This document shows positions 1 through 6,075 of a stretch of DNA of 9,827 bases, piece by piece. The notes below the pieces were generated by a model. That model worked only from the letters and a program-made list of their open reading frames with translations. It was not told the origin of the DNA and searched no databases. This DNA comes from Nitrososphaerales archaeon TH526 (GTDB lineage Archaea > Thermoproteota > Nitrososphaeria > Nitrososphaerales > Nitrososphaeraceae). A program made the position numbers and the translations under genes. Within the stretch, counting starts at the first letter, position 1; the number at the start of each line of letters is the position of its first letter. The DNA lies in contig JAATVR010000551.1 of the NCBI GenBank assembly GCA_014523665.1, positions 1 through 9,827 on the forward strand, in the 5' to 3' direction.

Positions 1-8
1 ATCAATAG

Positions 9-317
9 ATGGCGGTTATATGCAAGAAATGTGGCCTTCCCGACGATCTTTGTGCCTGTGGCGAATTGGAGAAAGAGGACACAAGGATTATCGTTCGACT
101 AGAAAAGAGACGTTTCTCCAAGACAACCACGATGATTGAAGGTATAGATCCAAAACAAAGCGATGTCCAGAGTATCATTAAGGAATTGAAGAGCAGATTT
201 GCGTGTGGTGGCACAGCGAAAGATGGATTCATAATGCTCCAAGGTGACCATCGAGATGATGTCAAGGGCTATCTGCTTAAAATGGGTTTTAATGAGGCGG
301 CTATCGAAGTTCAGTGA
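9..317 (+). CDS. sui1: Translation initiation factor aIF1 (SUI1 family)
   Basis: This 102-residue protein is an archaeal eIF1/SUI1 homologue, which acts on the small ribosomal subunit in start-codon selection. The SUI1 core covers roughly residues 26-95. It includes the basic strand RLEKRRFSKTTT, the EGID turn at 44-47, the hallmark ACGGT...KDG at 65-73 and QGDHRDDV at 78-85. An N-terminal cluster (C5, C8, C15, C17; CxxC-x6-CxC) could bind a metal; I recall this as usual in thaumarchaeal aIF1. The start is secure because the codon directly before the ATG (6-8) is TAG. Length and ending are normal. The promoter lies outside the window. The gene is convergent with tfb. Family assignment is firm; metal binding is inference. 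Confidence 0.93.
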   Translation: MAVICKKCGLPDDLCACGELEKEDTRIIVRLEKRRFSKTTTMIEGIDPKQSDVQSIIKELKSRFACGGTAKDGFIMLQGDHRDDVKGYLLKMGFNEAAIEVQ

Positions 318-615
318 ACTGGAACATGCTCGTTGAATTCTTTTTAATAGGTGTTAGAACCTCTATGTAAGTAGACCCGCTTCCCTGCAATGTAGTGTAG
401 ATATTGCTTCTCCACCTTTAGGTATTAGTATGGTAAGTAGATAGTTTAGTACTTTAACAGGTTTGCTCATTAAATATTATATAGGTATTGATTTATAGAT
501 AAATTTAGGGTTAACTTTCAAACATTATCATAAATCTCTTTAAAGCAATTATAATTATGTAATTGAAAATAGTGATGGAGCCTGTAGTTCTATTGACTGC
601 TCGAAAACACATGAG
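318..615. other. AT-rich intergenic region between convergent genes
   Basis: About 300 bases separate the ends of aIF1 (+) and tfb (-). I see no convincing ORF or tRNA. A T-rich stretch (TTCTTTTTAATAG, about 338-350) shortly after the aIF1 stop may serve as its terminator. A weak hairpin, CAATTA (546-551) with TAATTG (560-565), lies beyond the tfb stop and could help end that transcript. Otherwise the stretch looks like untranslated AT-rich sequence. Confidence 0.6.
338..350 (+). terminator. Possible T-rich terminator of aIF1
   Basis: A run of five T within a pyrimidine-rich, then AT-rich stretch starts about 20 nt after the aIF1 stop codon. Archaeal RNA polymerase commonly terminates at such T-tracts without a hairpin. 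Assigned only from position and composition. Confidence 0.35.
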
Positions 616-1530
616 TTATAACTTTAGGTGCAATTTTAGCCCTTTGTACCTGTTTCTGATTGTGACTTCTGTTACTCCGGCTGCTTCTGCGACATCCTTT
701 TGTGTCTTGTTCTCACCGTTCATCACACATGCAACATAAAGTGCAGCTGCTGCTAATCCCATTGGGTCCTTTCCTGCAGATATTTTTCCTTCCTCTGCCC
801 TCTTCAAGATCTCAAGTGCCTTTCTCTTTGTCTTTTCTGAAAGCCCTGCCTTGCTTGCGATTCTGGCTACACATTTAACGGGGTCGACTACAGGCATCTT
901 CAAGTCAAGCTCTCTTATCAAAAGCCGATAACATCTTGCAACATCCTTTTTCTTGATATTGCTTGCATTAGCGATGTCCTTCAATGTCCTGGGTGTTTCA
1001 GTATCTCTGCATGCAGCGTATAAGGCAGCTGCTACCAACGCAGATATGGACCTACCTCTCACCAGACCCCGTTCCAGAGCCTTCCTGTACACATAGGCGG
1101 CCTTTTCAATAACAGCATCTCCTACGGCCAGCTTATCTTTGAGCCTATCGAGCTCACTGAATGCTTGCCTGAAATTACGATCTACTGGTTCATGTACTTG
1201 ACTTCTACTATCCCAGGTTCGAAGCCTTTCAATAGTGCTCTTCATAGATGCCGATAATGGTTTACCAGAAGCGTCCTTATCGATAGGTCCAATAATAGTA
1301 GCCAACCCCATATCATGCATGGCTAATGAAGTAGGCACTCCAGCTCGACTCCTATCCTCATGCTCCTCCTTTGAAAATGCTCTCCACTCTGGACCCATTT
1401 CTTCGATTCTTTCTGTAATGACAAACCCACAATTTCCGCAAAACATTTCTCCGCTAGAATTATCTGTAACCATAGGGCCCTTTCCACACCTCGGGCATCT
1501 TTCATTGAATAGAGTAATGTCTTTTACCAA
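616..1530 (-). CDS. tfb: Transcription initiation factor B (TFB/TFIIB)
   Basis: TFB binds the TBP-TATA complex and the BRE element and recruits RNA polymerase to promoters. The 304-residue protein has the full architecture. The N-terminal zinc ribbon has C12, C15, C31 and C34. The B-reader/linker (GPEWRAFSKEE from about 46, with DRSRAG) follows. Two cyclin repeats lie at about 115-205 and 210-300. The second ends with a helix-turn-helix (TQKDVAEAAGVTEVTIRNRY) that should contact the BRE. The start codon is TTG: the in-frame codon three positions upstream is TGA, no ATG or GTG fits, and GGTGA sits 6 nt before the TTG. Length is typical. Thaumarchaea often carry several TFBs; whether this is the main one cannot be told here. 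Confidence 0.96.
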   Translation of the reverse strand: MVKDITLFNERCPRCGKGPMVTDNSSGEMFCGNCGFVITERIEEMGPEWRAFSKEEHEDRSRAGVPTSLAMHDMGLATIIGPIDKDASGKPLSASMKSTIERLRTWDSRSQVHEPVDRNFRQAFSELDRLKDKLAVGDAVIEKAAYVYRKALERGLVRGRSISALVAAALYAACRDTETPRTLKDIANASNIKKKDVARCYRLLIRELDLKMPVVDPVKCVARIASKAGLSEKTKRKALEILKRAEEGKISAGKDPMGLAAAALYVACVMNGENKTQKDVAEAAGVTEVTIRNRYKGLKLHLKL

Positions 1531-1536
1531 AGTTGT

Positions 1537-1541
1537 TCACC
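1537..1541 (-). promoter_or_regulatory. Shine-Dalgarno GGTGA deciding the TTG start of tfb
   Basis: On the minus strand GGTGA matches the archaeal 16S 3' end and is separated by 6 nt from TTG at 1530-1528. The TGA inside it is an in-frame stop, so translation cannot begin further upstream in this frame. Confidence 0.7.
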
Positions 1542-1569
1542 AGAAAAATTGTCAGAATATCGCATCTAG

Positions 1570-1596
1570 TATAAATGTTTTATTCTTATATATAAA
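1570..1596 (-). promoter_or_regulatory. Tandem TATA boxes of tfb
   Basis: Read on the minus strand, TTTATATAT (1588-1596) and TTTATA (1570-1575) lie 58-66 and 40-45 nt before the TTG. At the usual 26-27 nt spacing they predict starts near 1567 and 1546. Either leader would contain the GGTGA ribosome site. Which box is used cannot be decided by eye. Confidence 0.55.
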
Positions 1597-1713
1597 GTTA
1601 TTCCTACTAGACACGGATTCTAGACAGAGATTTGAAATTTTTACAACTATGATATGAAACGTCTAACGCTTTTACTATAAATCAATATTGTTTCTATATT
1701 TTATGGAAAATGT

Positions 1714-1734
1714 ACTAAATTATGACAATTTAGT
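1714..1734. repeat. Operator-like inverted repeat
   Basis: ACTAAATT (1714-1721) and AATTTAGT (1727-1734) are perfect 8-bp arms around ATGAC. An overlapping second palindrome, TGAC-AATTTA-GTCA (1723-1736), shares the centre region. It lies about 120-140 bp upstream of both the tfb TATA and the ORF at 1850, in the non-coding region between them. The form suits a dimeric DNA-binding protein, but no regulator is identified. Confidence 0.4.
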
Positions 1735-1814
1735 CAATGCAATCAAACATCGTACATCAAAGTAATTGTAATATCACACGCATCGTGCCATAAGAACGAT
1801 AACCACTTCAGTAC

Positions 1815-1824
1815 AAATTAATAT
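1815..1824 (+). promoter_or_regulatory. TATA-like element for the ORF at 1850
   Basis: AAATTAATAT ends 26 nt before the ATG at 1850. This spacing would start transcription at or near the start codon and give a leaderless mRNA. No Shine-Dalgarno precedes the ATG, which agrees. Confidence 0.35.
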
Positions 1825-1849
1825 CGCGCCAGCACGTAGCTTATCTGTA

Positions 1850-2254
1850 ATGATACCAGATGAAATTCTTCGTCGTAGATTTCCCCCATCCTATGGATAT
1901 AGGATACCCCATTCTGAGTTTATCGACCAAGCAGACTCATCATACCCTGGCGTGGGCGATTCTCTTGGACATGAAATGGATATCAATTCGTCAGGCAACG
2001 TTCCCTCAAATGATTTGCATCAGGAGGAGGAGGCGGTACAAGGCCTTGAAGACGATGGGAGCAATCGTCGCAAGTTCCAAGTAAGTCCCTCCAAGTTATT
2101 TCCAAGCAGCTATAAACGCCGCATGGCAGCCGACTCAAAGTTGATAGCCACAGACATCACAAAATATTTGTCAAGCAATTACGTGAATCCTCTTGGAAAT
2201 TCCAGCTACTTTGAAAATCGAAGACGTATGATGAGATCTTCATTTTCTTTCTAA
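1850..2254 (+). CDS. Hypothetical protein, 134 residues, unrecognised
   Basis: I do not recognise this protein. It is a hydrophilic sequence without a signal peptide or membrane segment. The middle is acidic (an EEE stretch near 58-61 and EDD near 67-69), and the second half is rich in Ser, Arg and Tyr, ending in a basic RRRMMR stretch. No cysteine is present, so it is not a zinc-finger protein. Coding is supported only by ORF length, a TATA-like element at leaderless spacing and reasonable codon use with many G-starting codons. An overlapping frame (1860-2084) is also open for 74 codons, which weakens the case. The gene ends 52 bp before the binding-protein gene. It might be a small lineage-specific protein or a chance ORF. 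Confidence 0.42.
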   Translation: MIPDEILRRRFPPSYGYRIPHSEFIDQADSSYPGVGDSLGHEMDINSSGNVPSNDLHQEEEAVQGLEDDGSNRRKFQVSPSKLFPSSYKRRMAADSKLIATDITKYLSSNYVNPLGNSSYFENRRRMMRSSFSF

Positions 2255-2276
2255 ACTCGTCGAGATTCCTCTTTTC

Positions 2277-2284
2277 TTTATGTA
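2277..2284 (+). promoter_or_regulatory. TATA box of the substrate-binding protein gene
   Basis: TTTATGTA is centred about 26 nt before the ATG at 2307, as expected for a leaderless archaeal transcript. No usable Shine-Dalgarno exists at the proper distance. This spacing is the main reason to prefer ATG 2307 over the in-frame ATG at 2337. Confidence 0.45.
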
Positions 2285-2306
2285 ATTCCTAAACCCTGAG
2301 TCAGGA

Positions 2307-4784
2307 ATGAAAGTTAGTTTTTTTCTGAGAAATAAAATGGGATTGCTTGTCAAAGAGAAGCGAGTCGTAGTCCTGGCCATTCTTGCCCTCTTACCCCTTG
2401 GCCTTTTATCTTCTGCATTTGCGGGGGCGGCTGAGGCGCAGACCAATGAGACAGGAGCTTATATCAACGGCCTCAGATTCATTCAATATCTTGATGATAA
2501 TGTAGCCTTAGAGGAATTGAAATCAGGAAATTTGGATACATATTACTTTAGTATTCCTCTGGAGGCGGCTTCTGAAATAAAAAATATTCCAAGTCTAAAA
2601 GAATATGACAAACTCTCCGGATCTTTTGGTTTGCTCTTGAATCCTGCGCCCTCAAATGATTCTGGCGCACTGAACCCTCTTTCATTGAGGGAGGTCAGAT
2701 ACGCAATGAATTATCTAATCGACAGGGAATTTGTGGTAGATGAAATTCTAAAAGGCCTGGGCACGCCTCTGGTAGGCCCGTATGGCATCAATTCCCCAGA
2801 GTATTTTAACGTGATCGACTCGTTGGAGTCTTCGGGGCTAAGGTATAATCCAAGACTCGCTGACCAAATTATCACGGCGGCAATGACCAAAGCTGGTGCC
2901 CTGAAGGAAAATGGGAAATGGATGTTCAATGGTAAGCCGGTAAGCATTTCAATCTTGATTCGAAGTGACAATCAACCGTTAAGATCAGTGGGAGAACTAG
3001 TAGCCTCGGAGATGGAAAGGGCTGGATTTACAATGAAGAGGACCTATGGAGACTTGAACAAGGCAAATACCGTAGTTTACGGTTCTAATCCTCAAGATCT
3101 TGGATGGAACATTTATACCGAAGCATTCGGTGGCACTGGTGGCTTTGTGAAGTACAATCCTGTTATTCCATCACAGATGTACGCCCCCTATTTTGGGAAT
3201 ATGCCTGGGCAGCAAAACCCTGCTTTCTGGAATTATGAAAATGACAGTATTGACGAGATCACGCAAAGAATTCAGTTCCTTAATTTTACTTCGGAAGAAG
3301 AGCGGAACTCTCTTGTTAGAAATGCCACAGATTTAGGAGTACAGGAAGCGGTAAGAATTTTTATTGCACAATTGATCGATCCATACGTAGCTTCATCCGA
3401 TCTTACAGGTCTAGTTAATGATTTTGGGGCAGGCATATCTAGTAAATTCTCGCTGATAAATGTGAGGACTAAAGATCCCTCGAACACGTTGGACATTGGC
3501 GTCAAACAGATATCCCAAGGAGCATGGAATGGGGTGGGTGGTTGCTCTGACCAATATTGTAGAGACATCTCCACAGCATTATCCGACCCTGGCACCTTTC
3601 GAAATCCATATACTGGCGAAGTAATACCAATGAGAACTCCTTGGGTCAATATAACAACTAGAGGACCGTTGGATAAATTGATAGTTCCCAACAATTCAAT
3701 GAACTGGGATCCAATATCTCAACAATGGAAGGGTCCTGGAAAGAATAATACCGCCTTTACAGTTGTCAAATTTAACACCCTTTATTCAAACTGGCATAAT
3801 GGAATTCCAATGACACCTGCAGATCTGCTTTACCCTCAATATTTTGCGTTTGAGTGGGGGATGGATACCGGCGATCCTGCTGACTTAACAAAGGATCCAG
3901 AATTCATGGCAGGGGTGCAGCCTGGTCTACCATTAGTAAAGGGAATAAGATTCCTCAACAATCAGACGGTCGAGTCCTATATAGATCAATGGCATTTTGA
4001 CGACAAAGAATTGGCAGGGACAGCCACGGTCTGGGCGGGTGAGCCTTGGGAAATTACTGCCGCGAGTGAGAGGCTCGTTTCATCTGGAAAAGCTGCTTTC
4101 TCTCGTGGTGAAGCTACATCGAAAAACCTGCCTTGGCTCTCGCCAATAGTCCCTTCCCATGCTGCGATGATAAGAAATGAACTGGTTACTATGAAAGCAG
4201 AGGGATTCGTCCCTGCTCCACTACGGGATTATGTAACTTCAGAGGAGGGTATCAAGAGATATGATGCGAGTATTAAGTGGATTGATACCCACAAGCATGC
4301 CATAATAGGTAACGGCCCCTTCTACCTTGATTCGTATAATCCAGAAGGAAGGGTAATTACTCTGAAAGCCTTCAGGGATAGCTCCTATCCATTTGAGCAG
4401 GGTCATTGGTCACAGTACGAGACACCAAAGGTCGCATTAATTGATAGTGTAGCTGCACCTAGGACAATAATTGCTGGTAAGAGTCCTCTTAAAGCCGATG
4501 TTGCTGTTAGCATAGGGGGTAAGCCAGCTGAAAATGCCTCCGTCTTTTACTTTATTTCAGACAAGGATGGACGAACTGTAATTTCAGGCAATACTACAGC
4601 TTCAAACGGTAGTGGAAAGTATTCAATAGAGATACCGGCGAACAAGACGGCTCTATTACCAACTGGCCCCAGCACTATGAAGATTTTTGCAGTAAGTGAT
4701 TCTGCATACAGACCCGATATCCAAACGACTACGCTCATTGCTGTTAATCCACTTTCAGGACCTCGACAACAACAGGGGCAGTAG
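2307..4784 (+). CDS. Secreted ABC substrate-binding protein, family 5 (peptide type), permuted motif order
   Basis: This 825-residue protein should capture a ligand (peptide or related oligomer) outside the membrane and deliver it to the two permeases that follow. A basic N-terminus (R19) and hydrophobic stretch at 20-40 (VVVLAILALLPLGLLSSAFA) form a signal peptide, probably cut near 40-45. There is no lipobox cysteine and no C-terminal membrane anchor. Family-5 signatures include ALEELKSGNLD (67-77), REVRYAMNYLIDREFVVDEILKG within 128-150, NWHNGIPMTPADLLY (495-509) and GNGPFYLDSYNPEGRVITL (668-686). Their order differs from the usual one. Residues about 718-815 resemble an Ig-like domain, and the tail is Gln-rich. 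C413 and C418 may form a disulfide. The start could be M11. Family assignment is firm; the substrate is unknown. Confidence 0.88.
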   Translation: MKVSFFLRNKMGLLVKEKRVVVLAILALLPLGLLSSAFAGAAEAQTNETGAYINGLRFIQYLDDNVALEELKSGNLDTYYFSIPLEAASEIKNIPSLKEYDKLSGSFGLLLNPAPSNDSGALNPLSLREVRYAMNYLIDREFVVDEILKGLGTPLVGPYGINSPEYFNVIDSLESSGLRYNPRLADQIITAAMTKAGALKENGKWMFNGKPVSISILIRSDNQPLRSVGELVASEMERAGFTMKRTYGDLNKANTVVYGSNPQDLGWNIYTEAFGGTGGFVKYNPVIPSQMYAPYFGNMPGQQNPAFWNYENDSIDEITQRIQFLNFTSEEERNSLVRNATDLGVQEAVRIFIAQLIDPYVASSDLTGLVNDFGAGISSKFSLINVRTKDPSNTLDIGVKQISQGAWNGVGGCSDQYCRDISTALSDPGTFRNPYTGEVIPMRTPWVNITTRGPLDKLIVPNNSMNWDPISQQWKGPGKNNTAFTVVKFNTLYSNWHNGIPMTPADLLYPQYFAFEWGMDTGDPADLTKDPEFMAGVQPGLPLVKGIRFLNNQTVESYIDQWHFDDKELAGTATVWAGEPWEITAASERLVSSGKAAFSRGEATSKNLPWLSPIVPSHAAMIRNELVTMKAEGFVPAPLRDYVTSEEGIKRYDASIKWIDTHKHAIIGNGPFYLDSYNPEGRVITLKAFRDSSYPFEQGHWSQYETPKVALIDSVAAPRTIIAGKSPLKADVAVSIGGKPAENASVFYFISDKDGRTVISGNTTASNGSGKYSIEIPANKTALLPTGPSTMKIFAVSDSAYRPDIQTTTLIAVNPLSGPRQQQGQ

Positions 4785-5025
4785 GAGAAGGAATACAATT
4801 ATGGCACGCTCTGTGCATCTTTTGTCAGGATAGTGGTGGCTTTTATGAAGCCATGTCCGTACTAGTACATCGAAAAAAAGAATTTGCCTAGTAAGAAATG
4901 GAAACTGAATTTTAGTGGCTCCGCAAATCATCCACCAACACAGAAGCTCCAAGTTTAGCCACGAATGCCCATCAGCTACACCATTTATAGATGACATCAA
5001 CTCCAATTAGCCAGATGTTTGGTGG
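4785..5025 (+). other. Long spacer between binding-protein and permease genes
   Basis: The spacer is unusually long (241 bp) for an ABC operon. It contains a perfect 10-bp palindrome GTACTAGTAC (4859-4868), the upstream arm of a long-range inverted repeat, and a TATA-like element (4984-4989). No gene is visible. The +1 frame after the stop stays open for nearly 40 codons but encodes no membrane anchor. Confidence 0.5.
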
Positions 5026-5029
5026 ATGA
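4928..5029 (+). repeat. Long-range inverted repeat covering the dppB start codon
   Basis: TCATCCACCAA (4928-4938) is perfectly complementary to TTGGTGGATGA (5019-5029), giving 11 bp. Two more pairs form if T5018 is bulged. The downstream arm contains the purine-rich GGTGG and the ATG of the permease gene. In an mRNA reading through from the binding-protein gene the stem would bury the start codon, with a loop of about 80 nt. Complementarity is read directly; a regulatory role is inference. Confidence 0.5.
4984..4989 (+). promoter_or_regulatory. Possible internal TATA box for the permease genes
   Basis: TTTATA is centred about 28 nt before position 5015 and 39 nt before the dppB ATG. It predicts a transcript starting near 5013, lacking the upstream arm of the inverted repeat at 4928-4938. 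Assigned from sequence and spacing only. Confidence 0.35.
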
Positions 5030-6075
5030 CAGGTTTTCTCTTTTTTGTGGCCAAAACAACTGCTTACAGAATTCTAGTTGTAGTTGTTACAGTAATTATT
5101 ACTCTGATTCTTCTTGGCTCTGCTATGGACAAGTTGTTGAGTGATAGAATAAGGGCGGAAGTAGTGGAAGCTGCAGCACAGGATAAAATTCAATTTAAGA
5201 TGCTTTCTCAGCGTCAGGCCTATATCGACGAACAAATTGACCTAAAGACAAAAGACCTAGGACTGGATGAACCGTGGTATTCCCCTAAAAGATTCGTAAA
5301 TACCCTTTTCCAAGTACTCACGCTCGATTTAGGCCGATCAAACTTCTTTACATCAGATAGTGGCTCATCCAATGTCAGCGACATTATCATAGAGAGAGTG
5401 CCCAAGACTGTGTTGCTATTTACAACTTCCACGGTGATCGTAGTCGTGATTGGTCTGTTCCTTGGGACATATATGGCAGAGAAAAGGGGGTCAGCTCTTG
5501 ACAAAGGAGTGTCGTTTACCGCCGTCGTCAGCAATAGCTTTGCGACATTCTGGGTAGGCATGTTGATGATACTACTATTTTCTTTTACCCTTCATATCTT
5601 TCCTGCTCGATCTACTCCTTTGACTTCTCCGGGAGATCCATTTTACGTCTTGGATCTATTATACCACATGATTTTACCATTGATAACTCTAGTCCTTTTA
5701 AGTTTCACTGTCTGGTCATTTGTCGTGCGTTATTTCGTATCCCGTGTTTTAGATGAAGATTATATTCAGGCAAAACGTGTGATGGGAATTCCAAAAAGAA
5801 AGATCCTATACTCCCATGCACTCAAAAATGCAGCTCCTCCTATCTTGACTGGAATAGTCACTGCGCTCATTGCTTCTATAAGCGGCAGTTTCATAGTAGA
5901 GGCAGTGTTTGATTGGCCTGGAGTTGGAAAGCTTCTTTACGATGCAATAGTTGTAATGGATATTCCTCTAATTTTGGGAAGTACCTACGTATTTACATTG
6001 ATATATGTTATGACAATGTTAATTGCCGATCTACTTTATGCATATTTCGATCCAAGAGTTAAGGTGTCGTCGTGA
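5026..6075 (+). CDS. dppB: Peptide-type ABC transporter permease, DppB/OppB family
   Basis: This is one of two membrane subunits forming the translocation channel of a peptide/nickel-type importer. The 349-residue protein has the expected layout. A first membrane helix lies at about 13-33, followed by an extracytoplasmic stretch to about 125. Core helices lie near 128-150, 168-194, 211-238, 270-292 and 315-342. The ATPase-coupling EAA-type loop is at about 244-274 (DEDYIQAKRVMGIPKRKILY, then HALKNAAPP). The family C-terminus DLLYAYFDPRVK is present (335-346). The chosen ATG follows GGTGG directly, too close for a normal Shine-Dalgarno. A five-codon frame (5015-5029) ends across it as ATGA. 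The dppC start overlaps its stop, so the two permeases are coupled. The gene name marks the family; the transported substrate is unproven. Confidence 0.93.
   Translation: MTGFLFFVAKTTAYRILVVVVTVIITLILLGSAMDKLLSDRIRAEVVEAAAQDKIQFKMLSQRQAYIDEQIDLKTKDLGLDEPWYSPKRFVNTLFQVLTLDLGRSNFFTSDSGSSNVSDIIIERVPKTVLLFTTSTVIVVVIGLFLGTYMAEKRGSALDKGVSFTAVVSNSFATFWVGMLMILLFSFTLHIFPARSTPLTSPGDPFYVLDLLYHMILPLITLVLLSFTVWSFVVRYFVSRVLDEDYIQAKRVMGIPKRKILYSHALKNAAPPILTGIVTALIASISGSFIVEAVFDWPGVGKLLYDAIVVMDIPLILGSTYVFTLIYVMTMLIADLLYAYFDPRVKVSS

Larger units (their letters stand above)
1531..1849. other. Divergent regulatory region, no gene seen
   Basis: This AT-rich stretch of about 320 bases separates tfb (-) from the unrecognised ORF at 1850 (+). 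It holds the tfb TATA boxes and ribosome site, an 8-bp inverted repeat at 1714-1734, and a TATA-like element at 1815-1824. Short open frames here look non-coding. Confidence 0.55.

Noticed and set aside
2023..2036. Short AGG-repeat run (GGAGGAGGAGG)
   Set aside because: Only about four units, inside the ORF where it encodes glutamates. It is ordinary low-complexity sequence.
1860..2084. 74-codon open frame overlapping the ORF at 1850
   Set aside because: It lacks its own promoter or ribosome site, has an unusual tryptophan-, methionine- and arginine-rich composition, and lies inside the longer frame. At most one is real, and the longer one has better spacing to a TATA element.
2314..2322. 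Run of seven T just after the binding-protein start, considered as a phase-variable tract or attenuator
   Set aside because: It encodes Phe-Phe within the signal-peptide leader. Seven bases is modest in an AT-rich genome, and no hairpin precedes it.
3272..3694. 140-codon minus-strand frame
   Set aside because: It lies opposite the binding-protein gene and has no family features. It is a shadow frame.
4775..4893. +1 frame continuing after the binding-protein stop, as a possible frameshifted C-terminal anchor
   Set aside because: The frame is open for nearly 40 codons but encodes no hydrophobic membrane segment, so a sequencing or programmed frameshift is not supported.
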